A DNA stretch of 64,000 nt. Origin: Lycocorax pyrrhopterus obiensis (Eukaryota > Chordata > Aves > Passeriformes > Paradisaeidae). The DNA lies in the NCBI GenBank assembly GCA_014706295.1, contig JACSVZ010000007.1, positions 64,271,441 through 64,335,440 of the forward strand. The letters are read 5' to 3'. Below are positions 21,718-33,985 of this stretch, piece by piece. The notes under the pieces are model-generated. The model saw only the letters and a program-made list of their open reading frames with translations. It was not told where the DNA came from and did no database searches. Within the stretch, counting starts at the first letter, position 1. The number at the start of each line of letters is the position of its first letter. Both the position numbers and the translations under genes were made by a program.

Positions 21718-23528
21718 CTATTCGTGAGCGCTGCATGACTCTTTCCTACACCCTGGTATCTCCAGTTATTTGTTAGATGCCATCACCTGTATTTGAACAC
21801 ACACGGATGTGCTGGAGTTCAAAGCTAAACCCTTCAGGCTGTGCCATGAAGGAAACATTTCTCTCCTCATAAATAGGCAGTTTGAAATTCATTAAGTTGA
21901 TCCTGGAATGTACTTCTGGGCCTTGGACACACTCCTTTGCTAGGGAACATTTTTGAGACTCTCACTAACTGTAGCAAGGCAAAAATTGTCCAGAACCATT
22001 TCCACAGACAGAAATGGGTCATTTCATGCCCAATTTACAATATGCAGAAGTCAATACATATCATTAACGTGAGCCAAGCAGGGAAGAATCATCTGTGTTA
22101 TTAAAGCTGACTGTGATTAGCTGGTGCAGGCGTCAACAACGTGTCACAGCAGACTGTGGAAGCTGTCCTTGTGCACACACATACAGACTTCCAAATGCCC
22201 TTTTCACACAGTTTCTTTACACTTTTGGTTTGCTACCTGCATCCCCAATACTGGAACAGCAAGACAGTCACAAACACTGCTTGTTTGCAGCTGTTTCAGT
22301 CCTGTTTGAAGGTCTGTCATGCCCTGCCCTCGCTGTAACACACCCCAGCTGTCCCTCAGAGCAGCACCACCGCTCACAGTCACTGATTTAACAGATCAGA
22401 GCGCTTCATATGTAACAAACGGGCCCCACAGCACACCCACAGCCTGGATCCCCATCCTCCCAACCCAGCCTCCGGGCTGAGCTCAGGGCATGCAGCAGAG
22501 CACATGCAGCTCAGCAAAGATCTCCTCAGCACTGGTTTGCTGAAACTGGGAACTGGTGGAAGCACAGTGAAAGAACTGGTGCTTCTCTCACAGCAGCAAG
22601 CATGCAAGTGCTGAATGAAAGGTGAAAAAGCCAAAGGCAAAAAAGGAAATCATACTCCACATTTCATGTTTCACTACTGGCAGCAGGAGTGCTTCAGCTG
22701 GGATGAGCCAACAGGGAGGGCAGGGAAAGCCCACTGAGGTCCTGGGATTCACTTGTGTTCCTGCTCCTGCATTTTTTCCTAATGTAAAGAATGAGCCAAG
22801 AACAGCAGGATGCACCTTTCCTGCTGCCTGGCCGTGCCATCTGCAGGCAGGGCAGGACCTTATGGGGTTGGACTTGCCAACGTCCAACTGACCCAGGAGC
22901 TGTCTGACACCACCCGGCTCCACAGCTGCCCATCCCTGCTGGTCCCCAATCCCACCAGGGGCTCTCCTTGGCACCCCTGCCCCACTGCCCAACCCTCCCC
23001 GGGCTGCCCCAGCCTTACCTGCTCCCCAGCAAACAGCCCCAAAGCCTGCTCCTTCCCTGGAGCTCTGCCAGCCGAGAGGCAGAGATGTGCAAGCAGGGGT
23101 CTCCTGAGGAGAAACCTTGTTTTGGCTTTGGAAATTGAGTGCATTTGGTCTGGGTTTCACTGACTCAGAACACATACAGAACCACATGCCTGCTCTCCTG
23201 ACAGCCCCTGACAGCGCTTCCAGGGCCAGTCCTTGCTGAGCCAGAGAGAACAAACCCCTCCAGACCCTCCAGAGGGATGGCTCTCCCTTGGGCATCACTG
23301 CCTGCCCAGCTCCCCAAGAGCAGCTGCAGCAACCCAGAGATTCTCAGCGGGTGTGGATGGAAAGGGACTCTGCGGATGTGGATGTGAGCACAGCGCTGCC
23401 ACAGCTGATTGCCAGGAGAGTGACCAAGTAGCCAGCACCTCGTCTGTCCCTCCTGCGGCTGAGCCAGGGAGGCTGTGTGCACGGGCATCACCAGATGAAG
23501 TCTCACCCTCATCCTTTATGAGATTGTC

Positions 23529-23601
23529 TGAATCACAGGATCACAGTATCATTGAGGTTAGAAAAGGCCTCTAAAATCATCAAGTCCAACCTTTGATGAA
23601 A
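23529..23601 (-). mobile_element. CR1 3' terminal fragment (reverse)
   Basis: Only the last ~70 bp of a reverse CR1: GAATCACAGGATCACAGTATC tail repeats, then GAGGTTAGAAAAGGCCTC and ATCATCAAGTCCAACC. This is an extreme 5' truncation. Confidence 0.82.
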
Positions 23602-24331
23602 GGGTTTTTGTCTGCTGTGAATTATCCTTTGCTTTGGTATGACTCTACCATATTTGAGCCACTGAACAGGCAATTTCTTTTAAAATTATCGTGACTTTAG
23701 ATAACAGCCATCTTTGCAAAGGCACCAAGCTCATGTTCCCAGCTACGCTGGGCCCTCTTTGCCTCCCAAGAGAAGACATCCTGACCATACACTGGTGATG
23801 CCATGGGGTGGGGGCTTGTGTTAAGCACAGACTGAAACCAAATTAGGTGATGCAATCACAAACACTGAATTCCTGAGAAGGCAGTTTTCCTGCCCAGGCA
23901 CACCATTTATTAGCAAATGCTGCTGGCGTGTTTTGCTGTATCTACTATTCCAATCAGCCATATGGGAGGAAATCTGTAAATTACATTACAGCAATTAATA
24001 CACACTTACACAGTTTGTACAAAAGTGTTGAATGAATTATGCTACAGGAAGCAAACACACTAAAGCCAAACAATGGAGCTTTATGAATATTTAATTCTTG
24101 TAATTTATTTAAAGTAGTAAAACACAGCGTACACTCACCTTCAGAGCACCTGCTCAGATGAAGCATTCTCTCTTAACAATCTTATGTAGTTTTAGGAGAT
24201 TCAGTAGATTATCTTGGTGTGATTAATTTTTTTATCCAAATAACTGGGAGGAAAATAGGCCCAAACTCTTGACTACCTCTGCTTGGTCAGAAAGGGACTG
24301 TTTGCTTCCAGCCTCACACAATTTTCACAAG

Positions 24332-24616
24332 GGATGGAGTGATAGGACACAGGGAATGGCTTCCCACTGCCAGAGGGCAGTGATGGATGGGATCTTGGGA
24401 AGGAATTCCTGGCTGGGAGGGTGGGGAGGGGCTGGGCTGGAATTCCCAGAGCAGCTGTGGCTGCCCCTGGATCCCTGGCAGTGTCCCAGGCCAGGCTGGA
24501 CATTGGGGCTTGGAGCAGCCTGGGACAGTGGGAGGTGTCCCTGCCATGGCAGGGGGTTAGAACAGGATGGGCTGTAAGGTCCTTTCCAACCCAAATCCTT
24601 CTGGGATTCTGTGATA
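24332..24616 (+). mobile_element. CR1 LINE 3' fragment
   Basis: Forward CR1 of the common subfamily with all 3' modules in order, ending TTCCAACCCAAATCCTTCTGGGATTCTGTGAT. It is a useful reference for the internal deletion in the copy at 9546. Confidence 0.94.
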
Positions 24617-25303
24617 TTAGGAGTTACTCTAAAGCACAGTGACAGGCAGCTGGTCACAGCCAGGAGCAAGGGACTGTCACCCTCCCAGGGCGTGACGCTA
24701 CAGAAGGAGAAGATGGAGCGAGAGCGGCCTCCTCACCTCCCCTGTGCCGGGGCTGTGGAGGGGGGAGCGACGTCAGCAGGGCTGTGTTAAACCAACAGGG
24801 TGGAAACAACACCAGGGTTATTTTCAGTATTTTCTTCCATTATTGCTGAAGTTGTTAAAAACAAATAAATCAAAGTTGCAACTTGGTTGCTGTTTGTGGG
24901 AGTCCAAGGTCAGCTGCCCCGGCTCCATCCCCAGCACAAGGTCAGCAGCGCCAGGACAGCGCTGAACCAGGGCCAGGCGCTGCACACAGCAGCTAAACCA
25001 GGAGATGCATCCAGCTTGGTGGGATCCAGCCACCAAACACTGCACATGGAATGAACTATCAGGAAAACAAGGGAAAAGTGATCATTTATTTTCCTCTTTA
25101 CAGCATAATTGATTAGCTGAATTCCTTATTGTGCATGTGGTGGGAGTGGGGAGAAGTGTTGTGGCATGCTTCAGGGTTTGGGGTTGTTCTTTGTGGGGGT
25201 TTTTGGTTATGTTTGTTGGGTTTTTACTTTGGACTAGTGACAGAATTGAAATGCACTGAACCAAGGGAATTCTAGATCTGCAATACAAAGCATTTACAGT
25301 TAC

Positions 25304-25378
25304 TTTCAAGGCCAAAGCAATGGATTTCAGGGCTTTCACACTCATCACAAGCTGGGATATCGTGTTTCCATTCCAGAG
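25304..25378 (-). other. candidate minus-strand exon (75 nt)
   Basis: On the minus strand the acceptor TGCTTTTCCTGGGTCAG and the donor AAA|GTAACT bound a segment open in two frames. The frame entered after two bases reads WKHDIPACDECESPEIHCF, cysteine-rich and protein-like. The phase-0 frame reads LWNGNTISQLVMSV. Both cannot be right, and neither is recognised. Confidence 0.17.
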
Positions 25379-26124
25379 CTGACCCAGGAAAAGCATTAGC
25401 TTTGTCAGCTGTATTAGCTCACACATCCTTCACTGCTTTCAGGCTAATGCCAGTTTGGGGTGTGAATGCCAAAAAATAGAACATCACATTTGCAAGAAAC
25501 AAATAAACCCCCACACTCCAACAATCCTGAGCAGCTGCTGGCCACTGACACAGCCTGATAAATCCTGATCACTTCAGTGATGCTGTTGTGTTTGGTATCT
25601 TACCTGAAAAAGGTTGTTGGGTTTGGTTTTTTTCATGTTTAAACAGCATTCACCTCTTGCTTTATAAGCACATCAGATGTATTTAATTGAAAGATGATTT
25701 TTCTTTCCTCCAAGCTATTATCACACAATTCCTGAATAAACTCTCTAATTTCTGCTATTCTGGGGCACAGTCTGTTCTGACTTTGTGGATGCTCTTTTTA
25801 ATGCCTATTGTTTAAATTTGCTACCAAAATGGCTGGGACTCCTCACACCAGCAGCAGGAGTGCCCTTTGCAAACCTGTTTCCCTGGGTCTAAGTTATGCC
25901 TCTTCAACACATAAAACAAACAAACAAAAAAGCCAAATAGATGATAAGCATTAGCTAGTGAGTTCAAAAATGAGAATGGTTTTAGTGTCTAAGAAACAAA
26001 GCTGTGATTAACTGTGGCTTAGGGAACAAGCCAGCAACAAGATACAAACAAACAAACCTTTTTATTTTGACACACAGAAAAAGTTCATCTTAATCCAAGT
26101 ACTTCCATTTGCTAATGCCAGTAC

Positions 26125-26184
26125 CTGTACATCTATTTCAACAGGACTACAGGTATTTCTATCCAGGGAGACTACAGATCTATG
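26125..26184 (-). other. candidate minus-strand exon (60 nt)
   Basis: On the minus strand the strong acceptor TTTCCTAATTTTTTATAG and the donor CAG|GTACTG enclose exactly 20 open codons in phase 0 (VVSLDRNTCSPVEIDV). Confidence 0.18.
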
Positions 26185-26922
26185 CTATAAAAAATTAGGA
26201 AATTATTTTAGCACCTCATGCCCGTCCAGGTAATGGGTAGAAAACTTTTAGTACCAATAGTCTACAGCAGTGTGCCTGTAACTATGGCAGTGGGCTGTGG
26301 CCTAGTGTCCTGTCCCAGCCACGGGGCCTGGCGATGCCCAGAGCAGCAGCAGCCACTCCCTAACTCCTGCCAAGGAGCAGGGAAGCAAATGAAAAACTCC
26401 TGTGGGTTCACCTGAGCTCACCGGAGGAGCAATAAAAGGGGTGCAGGGGGCATGGGCCTCCTTGGGTGCTGGAGGAGAGGAGAGGGCAGGGCTGCTGGGC
26501 AGCAGGTCCTGTGCTGCTCACCTGAGCTTCCCCGTCCTGAGATGGGCAGCCTGGGGGAGCTGCTCCTGTGCAGGACAGGGAGAGGGAGCAGAGCTTTGAT
26601 AGAGGCAGAAAGGCTGGGAGCTCTGCTCACACCCTCAAATCCAGCTGTTAGCTGACACTGCTTTGAAGGTGAGCCCTGCTTCCACTCTGCAAAAGACTGA
26701 GGCTCCCAAGGTTGGGAGGTCCTGGCAGGGTTACCCCCAGGCTGGTGTGTTTTCTGCTCAGTGTGTGGTTTTATGTGTGTGTCTGACCGTTCCACGCTCA
26801 GCAGGGGTGAGTGGCATCCTCATGGACAGGGGTCTGTGGATTCTCTCAGGAGGCTTCAGGCCCACAACGCTCCCCTGGTGTCTCTTTTTGGTTGCTACCA
26901 TGAGGCTCTTGGCAACCCTTCA

Positions 26923-27165
26923 AGATGACAGAGCTGGCCTTGGACACTTCCAGGGATCCAGGGGCAGCCACAGCTTCTCTGGACAACCTGTGCCAGGGCC
27001 CCAGCACCCTCACCACAAAGAATTCCTTCCCAATATCACATCTAACCCTGCCCTGTCTGTGTGAAATCATTCCCCTTTGTCCATCCATCAAATCCATGTC
27101 TCTCCATTTCGGAGAGAAGGATATGGAGCAGGACAGTGCCAAATGCTTTGCACAGGTCCAGATGC
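26923..27165 (-). mobile_element. CR1 fragment (reverse) joining ORF2 and 3' UTR
   Basis: The left part (26923 to about 27057) is complement of the CR1 3' region, without the final ~100 bp. The right part (about 27060-27165), translated on the minus strand, contains a motif typical of the CR1 ORF2 reverse transcriptase: CKAF followed by ERHGFDGWT. The several hundred bases that normally separate these parts are absent, so the copy carries a large internal deletion. It is dead as a retrotransposon. Confidence 0.8.
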
Positions 27166-27415
27166 CCTCGTGCAAAACAGCGGAGGCCAGTATATGTCAA
27201 AGAGACCTCTGGGAGGTTCTGCAAGGAGCCCTTCGGCACTGACTCTGTGCTGCTACCAAAATCTGTCTTCTGTCAGAGGCTCCGAGTGCTGCAATTCCTG
27301 CTCCCCCAATGCCTTTTAGAGCCAGCCTTTAAAAATGAGGCTCTGGGAAAATGGGCACTCTGAAGAATGCATCATTAAATTGTCAATATTTAAGCGCATT
27401 TCTGGGCAAACTAGG

Positions 27416-27472
27416 CACCAGAGCCCTTGCTTTTCCAGCTCATAGATAGAGTTTTCAACAGCTACAATATTT
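27416..27472 (-). other. candidate minus-strand exon (left edge uncertain)
   Basis: On the minus strand the acceptor TTTTCCCCTCTAAACACACACAG is excellent. The frame entered after one base is open (NIVAVENSIYELEKQGLWCL) and continues well beyond a weak CTA|GTTTGC donor, which sets the left edge given here. Confidence 0.17.
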
Positions 27473-28942
27473 CTGTGTGTGTTTAGAGGGGAAAACAAAC
27501 AAAGTGTGACTTGTGTGTGCCCTGCTGATATGAATGGATGACCAGTTGTATGCCAAACTGGGCTGGTGAGCTTGTGCTCCCCGTAGTCCAAAAGACAAGT
27601 CAGAGTCATAAGCAGGTTTTCATATTTCTGTGTATTTTGGAGCACATCCACAGCTTTTCTGTGTTACGATGCAGAACACAGCATTCCTGGGATGTGGGAC
27701 ATGATCTGGGGTCAGATGGGGTTTGGATGTTGTGCAGGAAGTGCTGGGTAAGGACTCTGCTTTTAAGCTGATCAATCAATAAATAAATGAACCAATAAAT
27801 AAAACAGAGTTGCAGTTTGCTCTCGGGAAGGTGGGCACTGGCCATGCCATGCATCAGCGCAGACACAAGCTGACATCATCCGTACTGCTCTTTGTTGACT
27901 TCCTCCCCACACGGAAATTTAAGTCATCAAAATGTAATCTTTTTGTTGTACTTCTGGGGTCTGGGGAATGCAGGCAGCCAGTGTCATCTGCAGGGGAGGG
28001 CTCCCAGAGCCTGCTTAATCCATCCCCAGAGCAGCGTCTTTGCTAAATGCTCTGTGGTAACAACACTGTGCTTAGCTGGATGCACTGATATGTGAAAAAA
28101 GAAGAGTGTAGAATACCAATGCTGTACTTCACAATCATAACTAGGTTACATACTATAAATCTTTTTATGTCTGTTTTTTAACAAAAAAAATTTGCTCTTT
28201 CAAGCAATGATTCAGCCTTGTTAGCCTTAAGTTTTATAAAGTTTCCAGTAATGAGCTTTCCAAATGTTAAACCTGTTATTTTATTCATTGTGATTGAAAC
28301 TAAAATTGCTTTTCAGACACAAAGCCGTCAGCATAAGATCACGACTGACAAAGTGACTCCTCGCTAACAAACGTTCCTGTCTCTCCCAGCAGACTTTCCT
28401 TGATCAGGAGAGGACACAATGGATGAAGGCTTATGGAAGATGAAACGTTGCAGGAGTCCCTCACATGAAGAGGAGCTCCTGTCCCTGGGCTGTAGGAAAC
28501 CTGGCTGGAGCCATCCAGCTCTCCTGGCATCCCATGAGGATGTGGCCCAGTGCTGAGCCACAGTGAGAGGGCAGCAGGAAAGTGTTCGCAGCATTCCTTG
28601 CAGCACATGACTGTCCCTGTGAACCTCTCTCCTGGGTGGAGGCTGGTCGGTGTCTGCAGCGACTCGTGAGCTCCAGTGACCACCAGGGAGCCCCTGGACC
28701 TCACAGGTGAGGTCAGAAGCAGCAAAGATTTCCCGGAGCTTTGGTCTCTGGCGGGATGTTGGGTGAGCTCTGAGCATGTCCTGTGTGTTCCTGGGGCAGG
28801 GTGAAAGTCGTGCACTGCAAATATCAAGAACCAGAAGCAGTGCCCAAGTTTCAAAGGAAATGACCCAAACCTGGGCCAGGTGAGTCAGGTGCTGCTGTAG
28901 GGATGCTGTGGCAGCACAGCCCTGTGAAGGGCAATGAGCATG

Positions 28943-29110
28943 GAGTCACAGATTGGGTGGGGTTGGAAGAGACCTTAAATCCCATCCTGTCTCACCCCTG
29001 CCATGGACAGGGACACCTTCCACTATCCCAGGCTGCTCCAAGCCCCGTCCAGCCTGGCACTGAGCACTTCCAGGGCTTCCACAGCCTCTCTGTGCAACCT
29101 GGGCACGGTG
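28943..29110 (-). mobile_element. CR1 LINE 3' fragment (reverse)
   Basis: Reverse CR1 3' end: GAGTCACAGATTGG tail, GGGTTGGAAGAGACCTTAAA, CACCCCTGCCATGGACAGG, CACCTTCCACTATCCCAGG and CTTCCACAGCCTCTCTGTG. Confidence 0.9.
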
Positions 29111-30219
29111 TGCTGAGCATGGCCCTGGGCAGTGCTGGACGACACCTGTGGTCTCATGGCCAACAGTTGTGTGAGGGAGGAGAGTCCAAGAAACATTTGG
29201 GACATGTTTCTTGTTTTAAGATATTTCCAGCTTCTCAAATGCAATGAAATTTTACCACCTTGTATATTGGGTATCCACTTGGCTACGTCCTTTGCTGGGA
29301 AGCACAGGAATACCTCTGGCTGCTCCATGGACTGAGGTGGGGGCTGTGACCCCGAGCACGCAGCACTGGTGCAGCGACCAGCGATCTCGAACTCCCTGTG
29401 ATCCGGACTGAAGGGGACACCAGGAGCTGTGTTTGCTGCGCTGCTGACTGTGGGCAGCATGGGTCTTGTCAGCCCCAGGAACCCATAACCCAGTCCTGCA
29501 GGGATGCAGAGGACCATGAGAATTTGGTTAGACCAAGCCTGTGCCAGAGAAACATGGGGAAATGTAGTCCACACTCTGTTTTTTCCTTGATAACTGGATC
29601 TCCCATGCTGTTTCTGAAGCGCTCTACAACCCTAGAGCTTTGGATGAAAGCCTGGTTCCCAGCACAGTCTCCTGCACCACAGCTAGCCTGACACTCTTGC
29701 TCATGACAAGGCTTGGAAAAGACGTTTGTTGGTATCCAAAGACTTGGGCCCTCATTAAAAGAAAAAAAACAAAAACCAACTCTTTCACCAACAGAATCTC
29801 TCAGAAGGAATATGCTAAATGGCAGCTTCTTGATAACACTGTTAACAATATCCTTAGATATTTGAAACTACCACAGGGACTTTGGTTGTGAGTAAAGCCT
29901 TTTGATGTCAGTTACAAACCCAGAGGATGCACAGAGAGATTTTGACACTTCCACGTAAGGAGAAACACCTGATGAGTAACTTGACCTGTCAGCTGGCACC
30001 AGGTCTCCATAAGAACCCAGCACTGCTGGAACCTATGGGCTCCCCAGAAGTTCACCAGATCTGTGAACAGAGAGCTCGGCTCAATGCTCTGGCAGGAACC
30101 AGGCTCCTGCAGCACATGGATTAAAGGCAAGTTCAGAGCCCCTCAGAATCACGGGGCAAAGGCAGAATGTGTAAAGCTGTCAGAAGGATGAGAAAGAAAG
30201 GAGAAACTGAGCAGGGGTT

Positions 30220-31080
30220 GTGGAAGAAATGGGTGTGCAGTTGTCTGTACAAATAGCTAAAGAAATCATCAAACCAGCCAAGCAGGGAAAGAACTGGAGG
30301 CAAAATTTTGAAGTGTACCAAAACCCACTGAACATTGTGGAGGCTGCAGGCTTTGGAAAAGTGTTCCTTGCACCCTTGGTGATGGGGAACTGCAGCAAAG
30401 AGCCGTCTGATGCCCAGCCACGGGTGCTGCTGGGGTGTGCCAGGGCAAGGCAGTGTGTGTGGGAGCCCAGGTCACTCCTGCAGGAGATGCAAGTCCCTGT
30501 GCCCTCGCATGCAGGAGTTCAGCTGCTCCAGGATTGTTTGCTGCACCTGGCAGAGCTTGGTGCTGAGGGCAGATCCCAAAGGGGTATGTTCAGGTGTGGG
30601 GTGGAGCTGGAACTGCACCACCAAAGCCAGATTCTTCTGAGTCAAGTGGGAACAAGGCTGGACCAGGATGTTTTTGCTGACCCACCTTTCCCTGTCTCAG
30701 CCCGTGCCTCAGTGCTGGCACAAGCTGTCTGCTCTGGGCTGACATGTTGGGTTTTTCCTCATGTCTTCTTAGGACTCTCCAAATGCCAGTTTGTTAAAGC
30801 CAACAACAGGTCAGGGAACACTGGGAACAGTTCTGGCACTCACATACAAACTGTTTTTTTCTTACATCGTTGCTGTTGTGAAACTACATCTGTCCAAGTC
30901 ACTGACAACAGAAGGAATGGTTTTTTTCTCAAACCCCTGATTACATCTTCTCTGCACAGCCCTCAAAACAGCAGAAATGAGGAAAGCACTGCTGCTTTCT
31001 CTACACTGGTGTGTGGAAACTTTGTTGTGGTGGATCTGCGTGGCTATTGCAGTAACATGCTCTCGTGGAATACTGAATAA
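30220..31080 (+). other. long open reading frame of 286 codons, unidentified
   Basis: ATG-initiated frame on the plus strand that stays open for 861 bp in unique DNA without an identifiable repeat. A rough estimate from stop-codon frequency makes a frame this long uncommon in random 64-kb sequence, though composition bias raises the odds. The product shows no signal peptide, recognisable domain or family motif, and has scattered Cys/His. A single long exon, a lncRNA exon, a processed relic or chance are all possible. Confidence 0.15.
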
Positions 31081-31494
31081 TTATTTTTTTATGCTTGCAA
31101 ACCTCTTTTGGACATAGATGTTTTTCAGTAACACCTGTTGATTACTGTAACCTGTGTTTCCCCAAAGCAGTGACGGGTTCTGTTCTGCCACCTGTCCCTT
31201 TTTCTCCCTTGCTGCTATGTCACCAGACCCGGGCTTCCTCAGCTGGTCAGCTCAACTCTTCCTAGTAGGACTTGTGAATTTCAGGCTATTCTAGGATCAG
31301 CCACCATGGAGTTGTGCACATTTTAACTGCAAGTGTGGAGTGTTGTACCGAAGGTGGAACAACTGATTAGAACTACCCAGTCCTCGGTGAAGCCTAACCA
31401 GGCAAAGCAAAATGCAAAGGCTATCAAAACAACCAAATCTTGACTCTTTTTTTTCCAGGTTTACTTAACCAGAGCTCTGCAGGAAGGCAAAGAG

Positions 31495-31566
31495 TCACGA
31501 CTTAATGGGGATGAAGGCCAGCATCAGCATCAGCACGTAAAAGGTCAGTGGGTTTCTTCGGAGCTC
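31495..31566 (-). other. candidate terminal coding exon with C-terminal hydrophobic anchor
   Basis: On the minus strand, after the acceptor TACATTTTTGACTTGTTTCAG, 23 codons run to a TGA. They read ELRRNP followed by a hydrophobic stretch (FYVLMLMLAFIPI) and the two-residue end KS. Codon third positions in the hydrophobic part are almost all G or C, as in expressed bird exons. The layout (basic residues, one membrane span, tiny tail) is that of a tail-anchored or single-pass protein end. The CTGATG repeat contributes part of the hydrophobicity and could mislead. The gene is not recognised. Confidence 0.3.
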
Positions 31567-33951
31567 CTGAAACAAGTCAAAAATGTAATTTCCTTCAGAC
31601 TTTCCCTTCCCTGGCAGAGTTGCTCCAGTGCTGTTACCTTCCAGGCAGTTTCTCTCGTGACTGAATTTCAGCCTTTACTGGGGCCAGGACCAGTCCCTGT
31701 GGATGGAAAACCAAAGGAGAACATACAAGTGTCCATGGGACAGGCTGTGATGTGTGTCACACTGAACAGTTCCTTTAACTCCCCAGACTCGTTCATTATA
31801 ATTGGCACTTTGAGGCTGACATCTTTTTGAATGTCCTGAGTTCAAACTCAACACTTGCTAACAGCAATGTAAAAATTGTAACATTCGAAGGCCCTGTAAA
31901 CTGTGTGATTCTTTGCCACAGATAATTGTGTCTTGGGGTTGCTGTAACCTTGTTTTTTCTGCATAGCTAGAAACAGTGCATCGAGCTGAGGTGTAAAATA
32001 TTCTGATAGAAAGGGTAACAACCCACCTGTTTGGGTGATTCACAAGCCCTTGTATTGATCACTGGGTGCATTTGGCAGCTGGAATGATGATGGAGTGAGG
32101 AATTCTCAGAGCTCTTGGCCGCTCCAGCACAGCACTGATTCCCACTAATGTTTTATTTCTCCAAAGAGGCATCAGAGGTGTGTAATTCATAAAAGCTCTA
32201 ATTTATTGCTGAACTCCAGGGAAATTTTGCCAGGGACTTAAGAGAACATGGAAAGAAACTCAAAACCTGTGAAAAAAACTAGGATGAGAAACAAATTCCT
32301 GCAAAATAATGGCTTTGGGGGTGTGTGTGTGTATGCTTGTGCTGCTAATGTCAGAAAAGATAAAACACTCACTTTCCCCTAATTCTTCAGGATGTATCCA
32401 CTCCATTGCATTCCTGAAACATCCATCCTTGTTTTCCTCATGTGCTGCCTGCAGATTGCTAATCCCCGTGGTTACCAGGACGTGCTGGCATCCCCAAGCC
32501 ACTGTGAAGAACATTTCTGTGTCTGTGGTGGGTAACCAGGACCCTGCCCCTCAGGACAACCTGCTCAGCCTGCAGGGCTGTGAACCTGTGCCTCGCTGTG
32601 CTTCACAGCCCTGCAGGCTGCCTTGCCTCTGAAATTCCTGTAAATATGTGAATGTGAAACTGCACAAGCCAGCAGAAGTGTTGTCGTCTCACAGAAGAAT
32701 CCTGAAAGCCCGTATTAAACAGCCCCTCCTGGAGCAGCAGGAAACACACACCCTCAGCAGATGGGCCCAAGGGTGGGCTGGAGAGGAGCTGGGGGACACA
32801 GCTTTCCTTCAAGGAACAGGACACTGAGTTTCTGCTGTAGATGGGGGGAGATTCAAAGCTCTCCCTGAGTTGTGGAGGATCATCATCTGCTGTTGGAACA
32901 GCATCCAAGGACTGCTGCTGGCCTAACATGCAGGGAAGGGTTTGCTGATGAGAGAGGTGTTTGTCAGAGGTGCCTTGTGTCATTCCTTGGGAAACTCCTT
33001 ATGAGAAGTGTCACTGGGGGATGTTAGTGGAGCCTCACCTTGTGCTCTTTCTGCTCTGGGTCAGGTTTAGCTCAGCTGCAACCAACCCAGGAATCAGCCA
33101 AGACAGAACATGGGCAGAACACAGGGTTTCTCCTGCTGCTGTGGGCTTGCAAAGGTTACACATCCCTAAGCTAAACTCCACTTAGAAACCAGATCTCAGA
33201 GGAAATCTGCTGGCTCTGGAAGTGTCAGGTTCGAACATATTGTGATGGATATGCTCCACACATAAAGGCATCCCTGGGATCAGTCTTCATCTCGTGTGCT
33301 CTCTGTGTTGGGTATTTCACCCACTGGCTTCACTCTGTTCCCTGCTCTGGCTCTGGTCAGTAAATGAGCTGATTGCCAGGTGGACCCACCTTTTTTCAGG
33401 ATAGACAGGCGGGTTTGTTCCCAGCTGCCTTGGAAGGAGCCTCAGCCCCCAGCACCCAGCAGGAAAACCTTGCAACTGTTTTCTCCTCCAGGGCATTCTC
33501 TGGGTGCTGTGGGTACTCAGGGCCCGTCTTGCAGCTGAATTATTAAAAAAGTTAGAGTCAATCATCAATTCTCGGGTGTACTGAAGCAACCCCTTCTTCT
33601 TATTAAACAGAGCACTGCTTTCCCAAAAGAACAGAGAACATAATATTGGAGAAGAGAGTTGATGAAAGAAAGGGACCACAGCGAATACTGGCTGAGGTTT
33701 AATAATCTGTGTTCCCTGCCAGGGAAAGCCTCCGGCTGCTGGTGAGTCCAGTCCATGTGTCCACACGGTGGGGTCCTTTGGCCAGCACTGCCAAGTCCTG
33801 ACTGCTCCAGAGGCAGGGAGAAGGGATCACCCCATCTCTCGAATTCCCTTGGCAAGTACCTTCCTGCAATGAGCACTCCAGCACCTGCTGCAGCACCTGC
33901 CTGTTTTCCTGAGGTCTATGGTAGGAATCCAACCCCTCCCCTCTTCCCAAA

Positions 33952-33985
33952 ATCATAGAATCCTGGCCTTGAACACTTCCAGGTA
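33952..33985 (-). mobile_element. tiny CR1 remnant (reverse)
   Basis: AAAATCATAGAATC (CR1 tail) is followed at once by CTGGCCTTGAACACTTCCAGG, which in intact copies lies about 100 bp further in. It is a short copy with an internal deletion. Confidence 0.6.

Noticed and set aside
22588..23298. 236-codon minus-strand frame containing a CAG|GTAAGG donor-like site
   Set aside because: A plausible pseudo-exon (about 23021-23105), but two frames are open and the phase fits no neighbour.
31459..31543. Plus-strand exon between a strong pyrimidine tract AG and GTCAGT
   Set aside because: Open in one frame, but it overlaps the minus-strand candidate at 31495-31566. The latter has better codon composition and a sensible protein end; both are unlikely to be real.
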